Origin: Clostridium aciditolerans
GTDB lineage: Bacteria > Bacillota > Clostridia > Clostridiales > Clostridiaceae
DNA: 64,000 bases
Direction: 5' to 3'
NCBI RefSeq assembly: GCF_016316925.1
Contig: NZ_JAEEGB010000017.1
Coordinates: forward strand, 55,460 to 119,459
Under the pieces are notes generated by a model. It ran no database searches. It was given only the letters and a program-made list of their open reading frames with translations, and was not told the origin of the DNA. Each line of letters begins with the position of its first letter. Within the stretch, counting starts at the first letter, position 1. Below are positions 31,143 through 38,553 of the stretch, piece by piece. A program made the position numbers and the translations under genes.

Positions 31143-31432
31143 AATAACTCCTCCTAGCTTTTATGTATAATGTAACTACGTTATATTTGAATTTGTGCTA
31201 TTATATTAAGAAATTTATATTTCATATTATCTGTATTTAGCTAATTGTTATTCGTCTTATACAAATTTCTTTAAAAAATTAATAATGATTTGCAAATTTT
31301 GCTGGTATATGAGTATACTATTAAGGGAAACTTAATAAATATAAATTTTTTCTTAATTGTTTTTTAAATTAGTTTATTATTACTCATACATCCTTTATAA
31401 TGTTATTACATACTTAACCAGAAGGTGATTAG

Positions 31433-32674
31433 ATGAAAGTATTAATTCTTTCGGTTTCTGCTGGCGGTGGTCATGGCCATGCAGCAGGTGCTATAAGAGA
31501 TTACATAAAATTAAATGATTCATCATCAGACGTAAAAATTGTTGATACATTAAAATATATAAACCCAATAATAGATAAGGTAGTAATAGGGAGTTATTTA
31601 AAAACCATAAAAATAACTCCTTCACTTTATGGCAAACTTTATTCTCATTCTGAAGAAGATTATGGGTTAGCTACTACCATAAGTTCAAAGTTTATTGAAA
31701 TTATGGCATATAAATTGCTACCTTTATTAGATGAGTATAATCCTGATGTTTTAATATGTACTCATCCATTTTCAACAGAAATGATATCTGTAATGAGAAG
31801 TAAATATAAAGTAGTTATTCCAGCTATTTCAGTAATTACAGATTACTATTCCCATAGTTCTTGGCTTCATCCTCATATAGATGCATATGTTGTTTCTAAT
31901 TGCGATATGGTTGAGGATATAGTTAATAAAGGCATTTCAAGAAATGCTATACATGACTTGGGTATACCTGTTAAACCTTGTTTTATTGAAAAATATGATA
32001 AGAGTGATACATTAAAAGAGCTAGGTCTTGCTGAAGATAAAACCACCATTCTTGTTATGGGTGGAAGTTTAGGAATGGGAAAAATTACAGATCTATATGA
32101 AAAATTGGTTACCGTTAAAAAAGATATCCAAATAATCGTGGTAACAGGTAATAATAAAAAATTATATCAAGACCTTACAAAATTAAAAGAATTTTCACCA
32201 AAAGAAACACGAATTATAGGTTTTACTAACAAGGTTAACAAGTATATGCAAGCTTGTGATCTACTTTTAACTAAACCTGGTGGACTTACCATAACAGAAG
32301 CCTTGATATGTGAAATTCCTTTGGGACTCTTCTCCCCTATTCCAGGTCAGGAGGAAAAAAACGCACAATTTCTTCTAAAACACGATTTAGCAGTTAACCT
32401 TACAGATATAAACAACTGTAATGAGATAATTGAAGATTTATTATGTTCTCATGAAAAGTTAGAATTAATGAAGAAAAATTGCAGAAAATTTTCTAAGCCT
32501 CACTCTGGAAATGATATTTATAAACTAATAAAACTACTTATAGAAAATAACAATATAAATAACAATGTAAAGATTCCTGAAAAAATTTTCGAAAAAGATA
32601 GCCCTAGTAAAACATTTCTTAAATCTGTAGAGAAATATTTCATGAAAACAGCCAGCAAATTATTTTGTTGGTAA
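31433..32674 (+). CDS. MGDG synthase/UgtP-family glycosyltransferase
   Basis: This is a GT28-type glycosyltransferase of 413 residues, predicted to add sugars to diacylglycerol. The N-terminal MGDG-synthase domain has LSVSAGGGHGHAAGAI (residues 5-20) and the C-terminal nucleotide-sugar domain has TKPGGLTITEAL near residue 280. AGAAGGTGA precedes the ATG. It is divergent from ypeB and ends convergently with spoIIR at a shared hairpin. Substrate sugar and acceptor cannot be fixed from sequence. Confidence 0.85.
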   Translation: MKVLILSVSAGGGHGHAAGAIRDYIKLNDSSSDVKIVDTLKYINPIIDKVVIGSYLKTIKITPSLYGKLYSHSEEDYGLATTISSKFIEIMAYKLLPLLDEYNPDVLICTHPFSTEMISVMRSKYKVVIPAISVITDYYSHSSWLHPHIDAYVVSNCDMVEDIVNKGISRNAIHDLGIPVKPCFIEKYDKSDTLKELGLAEDKTTILVMGGSLGMGKITDLYEKLVTVKKDIQIIVVTGNNKKLYQDLTKLKEFSPKETRIIGFTNKVNKYMQACDLLLTKPGGLTITEALICEIPLGLFSPIPGQEEKNAQFLLKHDLAVNLTDINNCNEIIEDLLCSHEKLELMKKNCRKFSKPHSGNDIYKLIKLLIENNNINNNVKIPEKIFEKDSPSKTFLKSVEKYFMKTASKLFCW

Positions 32675-32678
32675 TTTA

Positions 32679-32708
32679 AAAATCCAGCTTTTATCGAGCT
32701 GGATTTTT
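32679..32708. terminator. Bidirectional terminator between glycosyltransferase and spoIIR
   Basis: The stem AAAAATCCAGCT / AGCTGGATTTTT has T-runs on both strands. It contains the last codons and stop of spoIIR. Confidence 0.88.
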
Positions 32709-33338
32709 CTTATCTTTTAGTGCTTCTAATATTTTAAATTTTATCTTTATATCATTCTCTTTTGTTTTATCTGTTTCGTTATTTACTATTTTATACTCTT
32801 CTGGAGTCAGTACCATTTTCATCTCAGCTTCTGTTTCTTTATAGGAAACCTCACCTTTTGTGATATCAACAAAGCATAGAGGCGGAAACATTACACACCA
32901 CCAATTTTGACCTCTACCCTCACCTATAATTATCCTATAAGCCTCATATTTACCTTGTGGCAATGTAATATTACCGTATGTTTTTATAGGAAAATTTTCA
33001 TTAGATAAAGTAGTTTTTACAGAGTAACTATATCCATTATCCTTTATGGTCTTATTTGCTATATCTATTATTTGTTTATCATTTTCTTTAATAATTCTTC
33101 TTGATTCTTCTATACTTTTTGATTTTTTAAGCTTAGGTTGAATATATTCTAAAACTTTGTCTCTTACTTTTAATTTTAAAGCTTGGTCACTTTTTGAATC
33201 ACTATTAGCAATTACATGAAATCTTATAATCTTAGATGCTATATCCTGCTGTACCGACTCACTCTTAACTTGTATTTTATTTGAATTTAAAGTGAATATA
33301 GCTAAAATACAAACAATAATTACTAAAATCTTTTTCAT
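32691..33338 (-). CDS. spoIIR: Stage II sporulation protein R
   Basis: This secreted forespore signal activates processing of pro-sigma-E by SpoIIGA in the mother cell. The 215 residues have an N-terminal signal or anchor (KKILVIIVCILAIFTLN) and the family block IIRFHVIANSDSKSDQALKLKVRDKVLEYI, with WWCVMFPPLCFVD later. I chose the ATG at 33338, 8-9 bases after GGGGG; an ATG three codons earlier abuts it. A sigma-F-like promoter lies upstream. Next to the ger operon, but with its own promoter. Confidence 0.94.
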   Translation of the reverse strand: MKKILVIIVCILAIFTLNSNKIQVKSESVQQDIASKIIRFHVIANSDSKSDQALKLKVRDKVLEYIQPKLKKSKSIEESRRIIKENDKQIIDIANKTIKDNGYSYSVKTTLSNENFPIKTYGNITLPQGKYEAYRIIIGEGRGQNWWCVMFPPLCFVDITKGEVSYKETEAEMKMVLTPEEYKIVNNETDKTKENDIKIKFKILEALKDKKNPAR

Positions 33339-33376
33339 TATTAACATCCCCCATTATCTTCTTAATTACTATTCAT

Positions 33377-33404
33377 ATTATAGACAAGTATTATAGTTAT
33401 ATTC
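33377..33404 (-). promoter_or_regulatory. Candidate sigma-F promoter of spoIIR
   Basis: On the minus strand GAATA, 14 bases, GTCTATAAT. Compared with the sigma-F pattern (GYATA and GGnnAnAnT) it misses one base in each box. The family expectation of forespore sigma-F control supports it. Confidence 0.35.
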
Positions 33405-33419
33405 ACTTTAAAAAAATAA

Positions 33420-34595
33420 TTATTTAACTACACCTATTCTTCTTATATTACTATTAACAATTACATTGATAGTTGCACTGCTATATACCTCGGACCAATT
33501 ATTTTTAATTTGTTTCCATAGTGATGGATGATACTTCTCAATGTATTCCCTTATTCCTATAGGATCAACTCCAAGTTCTCTTTGAGTAATTTGAACTACC
33601 TGCGCACATTCCTGCTTTACAGAATTATTTAGATTTTGTTGTAATGATTGAAGCATATCCTTAGAAAATACTTCACCACCAACATAATAATCTTTTAATT
33701 CACCTTCAATGTCTAAATAAATATTAAATGTAAGCTTTCCTTGTTGGTTATCCATTGATATCTTTCTTCCTGCACTATCAATTACAACATCTATAGGGTG
33801 GCCGTTCTTATATATTGTTTTTCTTCCACCTTTTAACTTTCCTCTTAGCATCTCTAAATTTGCTGTTTCTATAGCGGATAAATCTCCCTTGTATTTATAG
33901 TCTTTAATTATCCCTACACCTGATATTCCTAACTCATTTTTATCCTTTTCTATAGTCATACGAGGAAGCATTGCATTTCCATTTTCACTTAATAAAATTA
34001 AAAATTCATTTAGAGTTACTGGTAATATAGAAGTACTCCTAGTAGTATTTTCTATAAGCCCACTTATATAATTTTCAATATTCTTTTCCATTCTAGGTTT
34101 ATGTTTTATATATTCTTCCGCTTTTCCATCAGATATTACAACATACATATTTCTATTTAAAGAAGGCTCTCTTTGAAGATAATCTACAATTTCTTTTAGA
34201 ATTTCAGGATATGTTGTTAAATCTTTACTCAACACTAAAAGTTTTATATGACTAAAGCTTATATCTCTACTGCTTTTTAGTGCTGCTTTATTCACTGCAT
34301 CCTGCATTGAATAGGCATCGGTTGTTATATACATATCCTTTGCTGTTCCACCTTTATCAGGCCCTAACTGGCTTATATCTGGAGCACCAAAAGTTACCTT
34401 TAGCTTTTTTAGGTCCATACCCGTGAATGGTTCGTCAGGGCTTAAGTTTTTTAATTCTTTTTCCTTACCAGCCTGCTCACCTATATCAACGCTTATAATT
34501 GATATAAGGCTCCTTCTGTCTATTTCAACTTTGTCCCAGCACCCACTTAACAAAATACATGATAATATAATAATTATAACTTTTTTATATTTCAT
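33420..34595 (-). CDS. Spore germination lipoprotein, GerC type
   Basis: This is the C subunit of a GerA-type nutrient germinant receptor. The 391 residues begin with a lipoprotein signal (IIIILSCILLSGCW, lipidated Cys near 19) followed by DKVEIDRRSLISIISVDIG, the Ger(x)C family start. The family's Ger(x)C repeat domain fills the rest. It is the third gene of a gerA-gerB-gerC operon, three bases after the B gene. The receptor sits in the inner spore membrane. Confidence 0.93.
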   Translation of the reverse strand: MKYKKVIIIILSCILLSGCWDKVEIDRRSLISIISVDIGEQAGKEKELKNLSPDEPFTGMDLKKLKVTFGAPDISQLGPDKGGTAKDMYITTDAYSMQDAVNKAALKSSRDISFSHIKLLVLSKDLTTYPEILKEIVDYLQREPSLNRNMYVVISDGKAEEYIKHKPRMEKNIENYISGLIENTTRSTSILPVTLNEFLILLSENGNAMLPRMTIEKDKNELGISGVGIIKDYKYKGDLSAIETANLEMLRGKLKGGRKTIYKNGHPIDVVIDSAGRKISMDNQQGKLTFNIYLDIEGELKDYYVGGEVFSKDMLQSLQQNLNNSVKQECAQVVQITQRELGVDPIGIREYIEKYHPSLWKQIKNNWSEVYSSATINVIVNSNIRRIGVVK

Positions 34596-34598
34596 ACT

Positions 34599-35699
34599 CT
34601 AATATCCACCCTCCTTTAAGTCTTTTTTCGAGGGTTTTTTAATAAAAAGTAGCAAAGGAAGTATGACCAAGCTAAAGATTGATAAATAAGGTAATACACT
34701 ATTGCTAACATCATAAACTTCAGCTATGTTCTCAGGGTATAAAGCTATTGCATATATAAAAGGCATTATTAAAGCTGATGAAAGCTTTATGTCATGTAAC
34801 TTAAACATATCTTTAAGTACATCTGCAGACAAATAATATGAGTTTATGAAAGTAGTAAAATAAAATATTGCCCACAATGCCATTACTACTCCTTCCCATC
34901 TTTCTATAAAGGTTCCAGGTATATCTATAGACTTTATAAGAGTAATAGTAGGCCACAGTAGAGTTTTTGTTTGCTCCTTAGCAAAGACAGCCAAACAAAA
35001 TACCACTATAACTGCATAAAATATTGTTATAAAGACAATACTTTTCACAGCAATTTTAGGTATAGACTTTTTATTCTTCATAAATGGGAGGATCAAATAA
35101 ACTATTCCAATTCCTCCAAAGCTATAGACAGTTGTACTTAACGCTTTTACATATTCATTTGGAGTGCTATTAAGTATTGGAAAAATATTAGTAAAGTCTG
35201 CTTTGTTTAAAGTAAGCAAAAGTACAAGAATAATAGGAATAAACATTATCCAAAAAGCAAGTTCATTAAATTTCACTAAGTTTCCTACTTCTCCCCTTAT
35301 TATGTATATGCCAGTAAGTATTGTAACTAAAGTCAAAAATTCTGTAGGAGTCCTTTGAAGTAAATACATCTTTATTACTTCTATAAAAACTCTCATACCT
35401 ATAGATACAGCAAAAATATTATATGCAATAAAAATTAGTGCTAATATAGAACCTATTAGCCCGCCAAAGTTAAATCTTAGAATATAATATAACTTACCAT
35501 AATTATTGTTTTTTATTGCCTTTATGGCAATAAAAATTAGTAAATAGCTTATGGCTCCACTAACTAATGTTATAATCCAGCCATCAGTACCAGCATTTGC
35601 TGTCACATCTCTAGGGAAGGAAAAAACGCCCACCCCTATAACAGTTACTACAATAGTTGCAAACAAGCCATAAGGTGTAATAAATTCTTTATCATTCAT
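34599..35699 (-). CDS. Spore germination permease, GerB type
   Basis: This is the B subunit of the germinant receptor, of the APC-transporter fold. The 366 residues have ten predicted membrane helices and the family opening ITPYGLFATIVVTVIGVGVFSFPRD. It probably carries the germinant-binding site. It lies between the GerA-type gene (16 bp) and GerC-type gene (3 bp), so the three are one operon. Confidence 0.93.
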   Translation of the reverse strand: MNDKEFITPYGLFATIVVTVIGVGVFSFPRDVTANAGTDGWIITLVSGAISYLLIFIAIKAIKNNNYGKLYYILRFNFGGLIGSILALIFIAYNIFAVSIGMRVFIEVIKMYLLQRTPTEFLTLVTILTGIYIIRGEVGNLVKFNELAFWIMFIPIILVLLLTLNKADFTNIFPILNSTPNEYVKALSTTVYSFGGIGIVYLILPFMKNKKSIPKIAVKSIVFITIFYAVIVVFCLAVFAKEQTKTLLWPTITLIKSIDIPGTFIERWEGVVMALWAIFYFTTFINSYYLSADVLKDMFKLHDIKLSSALIMPFIYAIALYPENIAEVYDVSNSVLPYLSIFSLVILPLLLFIKKPSKKDLKEGGY

Positions 35700-35715
35700 A
35701 AAAGATATACCACCT

Positions 35716-37176
35716 CTACTTCTGTCTTACTTTATCTCCTGTATTCATAAATCCAGGTCTCTTTTTATAAAATCTAATAGGGAATCTCATAAATGAGTCT
35801 TTAAAGTCATCAATATCTGGATTGACTACCGGAGCTAAATAAGGTATATTAAAGCTCTTTAATCTTACTAAGTGTATTAATATCAGAATTATTCCAATCA
35901 TAATTCCATAAAGCCCTATAACTGCAGCAAATATTATTAATATAAACCTTAGTATTCTAAAAGCAGATGCCATTTCGTAATTTGGGGTTGTAAAACTTGT
36001 AATAGCTGTTACAGAAACTATAATTATCATTATAGGACTTACAATTCCGGCTGTTACTGCAGCCTGACCTATGATAAGTCCTCCTACTATCCCTACTGTA
36101 GATCCAATAGCCTTAGGAAGTCTAGCTGTTGATTCAATTAAAAATGCAAGGCTAAATTCCATAATTAATGCTTCTACAAAAGCTGGAAACGGCACACCCT
36201 CTCTTGATGCAGCAATAAAATATGCTAATTTTGTGGGAATTATAGCGGGATGAAAAGAGGTAACAGCAACATAAAGAGCAGGAAGCATTAGTGCTGCAAA
36301 AATGGATAAAAACCTTACAAGTCTTATAATAGACCCGTATATCCATCTCTGATAATAATCATCAGGAGATTGAAACATTGCAGACATTGTAGCTGGTACA
36401 ATAAGAGCAAAGGGTGAGTTATCTACAAGTATGGTAATTCTCCCTTCATATAAAGCTGCCGCCACCACATCTGGCCTCTCTGTACTTTGTACTTGCGGGA
36501 AAAAGGACCACTTATTATCTTCTATAAATTGCTCTACATATCCACTATCCAAAACAGCATCTATATCTATTTTTTCTAATCTACTAAAAAGCTCTTCTAG
36601 AATTTTTTTATTTACAATGTCATCAATGTACATAATAGCTAAATCACTCTTAGATCTTACTCCTAAAGTTTTAGATTCCACTTTAAGCCTTGTATCTTTT
36701 ATTCTTCTCCTCACTAAAGCAGTGTTAAACCTTATTGTTTCTGTAAAGCCATCTCTACCACCTCTAATTACCGTTTCACCTGATGGCTCCGACACTCCTC
36801 TTGCAGGCCATGAACGGGTTGCAATGACATAGCCTACTTCAAGACCGTCAATAAACATTAATGTGTCTCCAGAGAGCATTGCATTAATGCCTTCACTAAG
36901 TTTTTTTACTTCTCTCATATCCGAAACAGTAAGTATTTTATCCTTTATTTCTTCTACTTCTGTTATATCTGGCCCTATTACCATTAAAGTTTCTAATACA
37001 TAGTCATCTAATAATCTCTTATCTGCCATTCCATCTACATATATTAATGCAGCATTAAGCTTTCCTATGTAAAATTCCCTGAATACTATATCTGAATTGT
37101 TTTTCAATAAATCCTTGGTATAAGATAGGTTTTCTTTAGCTTTTAGAGATATTTTATCTCTTATTTCTTCTTTCAA
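35716..37176 (-). CDS. Spore germination protein, GerA type
   Basis: This is the A subunit of the germinant receptor. The 486 residues have a soluble N-terminal domain with the family motifs GLEVGYVIATRSWPARGVSEP near 126 and the DNSPFALIVPATMSAMFQSPDDYYQRW segment, then four to five membrane helices and a soluble C-terminus. It lies 16 bp before GerB type and 47 bp after the small CLC_0170-like gene. Confidence 0.94.
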   Translation of the reverse strand: MKEEIRDKISLKAKENLSYTKDLLKNNSDIVFREFYIGKLNAALIYVDGMADKRLLDDYVLETLMVIGPDITEVEEIKDKILTVSDMREVKKLSEGINAMLSGDTLMFIDGLEVGYVIATRSWPARGVSEPSGETVIRGGRDGFTETIRFNTALVRRRIKDTRLKVESKTLGVRSKSDLAIMYIDDIVNKKILEELFSRLEKIDIDAVLDSGYVEQFIEDNKWSFFPQVQSTERPDVVAAALYEGRITILVDNSPFALIVPATMSAMFQSPDDYYQRWIYGSIIRLVRFLSIFAALMLPALYVAVTSFHPAIIPTKLAYFIAASREGVPFPAFVEALIMEFSLAFLIESTARLPKAIGSTVGIVGGLIIGQAAVTAGIVSPIMIIIVSVTAITSFTTPNYEMASAFRILRFILIIFAAVIGLYGIMIGIILILIHLVRLKSFNIPYLAPVVNPDIDDFKDSFMRFPIRFYKKRPGFMNTGDKVRQK

Positions 37177-37223
37177 AAATCATCACTTCCTTATTATCAT
37201 GTTAAAATATGTTACTAACCACC

Positions 37224-37415
37224 TTATGCAATATACATTGTTACTAAATACAGCATAATTCCAATTATTATAATACTCATTCCTATAGATTTTGCTTTTC
37301 TAGCAGTATCTTTCATATTCCATTTCAAAAAATTTTTTGAATCTATAATTAATATGAATCCTTGTATGATCATGAGTGCTAAAAAATACTTATCATATAA
37401 ACCTAATACTCTCAC
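37224..37415 (-). CDS. Small membrane protein (CLC_0170-like) of the ger operon
   Basis: This is a 63-residue protein with two hydrophobic segments (YFLALMIIQGFILIID and SIIIIGIMLYLVTMYI) split by a basic loop. It matches the small clostridial proteins annotated CLC_0170 family. It lies first in the ger operon, 47 bp before gerA, and could be a GerD-like accessory or a fourth subunit; that is inference. I prefer the GTG at 37415, 8 bases after AGGGG; a GTG at 37424 overlaps it. Confidence 0.7.
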   Translation of the reverse strand: MRVLGLYDKYFLALMIIQGFILIIDSKNFLKWNMKDTARKAKSIGMSIIIIGIMLYLVTMYIA

Positions 37416-37496
37416 AACATTCACCCCTAATACTTTTGGTAACCTTAAATTATTTTTAGCTTCTAAAAAGATATTTATTCATTCTAAGGAAATATA

Positions 37497-37540
37497 AAAA
37501 AGATGGAACTAAATTATTCATAGCTTAGTTCCATCTTCTT
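37497..37540 (-). terminator. Terminator of ispE
   Basis: The stem AAGATGGAACTAA / TTAGTTCCATCTT is followed by TTTTTT on the minus strand, after the short family-B repeat. Confidence 0.85.
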
Positions 37541-37550
37541 ATATTTGCCT

Positions 37551-37596
37551 TTAGGCATCTTCAAAAAAATAACTAGTTATTTTCTTTCAGATACTT
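37551..37596. mobile_element. MITE-like repeat, family B, minimal copy (46 bp)
   Basis: Only the two terminal inverted repeats remain (TTAGGCATCTTCAAAAAAAT and AGTATCTGAAAGAAAATAAC) joined head to head, so the whole is one hairpin. Like the full copy at 27820, its end supplies the TAA stop of the gene before it, here ispE. Confidence 0.6.
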
Positions 37597-38438
37597 TAAA
37601 TTGTTCTTGTTATAAAAACTTCCTTATACTTCTTTTTAATCTTATCATAACAAATCTGCGCTTTTAGAATATCCTCGAAGAATGCAAATACTGTAGGGCC
37701 GCTGCCACTCATAAGTGCACCCATTGCCCCCATATCTAAAAGTTCTTTCTTAATGTTCTTTATTATTATGTGCTTTCTTAAAGTAACATTTTCTAAGACA
37801 TTCTTCATATTCTTACTTACTTTAAATAAGTTCTCTTCTTCCATACTTCTTATTAGAAGTTCAGTTTCTGGATGTTTATTTATTTTACTAATATCTAAAT
37901 TTTTATACACTTCTTTAGTCGATACACCAAAAGATGGTTTAACCACTATTAGTATATGATTTTTAAATGTTGGAAGCCTAGTTATCTTTTCCCCTATACC
38001 TTCACAAAGAGCGGTTCCCCCTACTATACAATAAGGAACATCTGCACCTATCTTTAATCCTAATTTCATAATTTCATCATCTGATATCTCTGGCTTATAT
38101 AGGTTTCTCATAGCTTTCAATACCGCTGCTGCATCTGTACTACCACCTGCAAGTCCTGCCGCTACAGGTATATTCTTTTTAAGATATATTTCTACCCCGC
38201 CATCTATGTCATAGGTATTTATAAAAAGATCTGCTGCTTTATAAGCTAGATTTCTTTCATCAGTTGGCACGTATGCTTTATTACAGGCTATCTTTATACC
38301 ATTATCGTATTTTTTAATGTTTATATAATCATATAAATCTATAGTCTGCATTATCATTTTTAAAAGATGATATCCATCTTCTCTTTTTCCTACAACATCT
38401 AAGGATATATTAATCTTTGCATAAGCTTTTATTAACAT
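37596..38438 (-). CDS. ispE: 4-(cytidine-5'-diphospho)-2-C-methyl-D-erythritol kinase
   Basis: This is a GHMP kinase of the methylerythritol-phosphate isoprenoid pathway. The 280 residues have the ATP motif PVAAGLAGGSTDAAA at 91-105, the N-terminal AYAKINISLDVVGKREDGYH and the C-terminal MGALMSGSGPTVFAFF. It follows cphA across a 115-bp gap with overlapping hairpins and ends at a family-B repeat and terminator. In Bacillus ispE is also near veg and yabG. Confidence 0.96.
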   Translation of the reverse strand: MLIKAYAKINISLDVVGKREDGYHLLKMIMQTIDLYDYINIKKYDNGIKIACNKAYVPTDERNLAYKAADLFINTYDIDGGVEIYLKKNIPVAAGLAGGSTDAAAVLKAMRNLYKPEISDDEIMKLGLKIGADVPYCIVGGTALCEGIGEKITRLPTFKNHILIVVKPSFGVSTKEVYKNLDISKINKHPETELLIRSMEEENLFKVSKNMKNVLENVTLRKHIIIKNIKKELLDMGAMGALMSGSGPTVFAFFEDILKAQICYDKIKKKYKEVFITRTI

Positions 38439-38483
38439 CTTAGCCCTCCGGGAATGTATTTAATGATACTAAATAGTATAATA

Positions 38484-38538
38484 CAACCTTAAAATTAAAG
38501 CTATACTTTTAAGGTTGTAAATCTTAAAAGTATAGCTT
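38484..38538 (-). promoter_or_regulatory. Overlapping alternative hairpins between cphA and ispE
   Basis: On the minus strand a perfect 16-bp stem (AAGCTATACTTTTAAG and its complement, 38498-38538) shares sequence with a second 11-bp stem (CAACCTTAAAA / TTTTAAGGTTG, 38484-38517). The two cannot form at once. Neither has a long U-tract. Confidence 0.5.
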
Positions 38539-38553
38539 CAATTTCAAAAAATC

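Noticed and set aside
36152-36346. Small antisense frame in the gerA-type gene
   Set aside because: Shadow of a conserved membrane region; no ribosome binding site and odd Cys/Ser composition.
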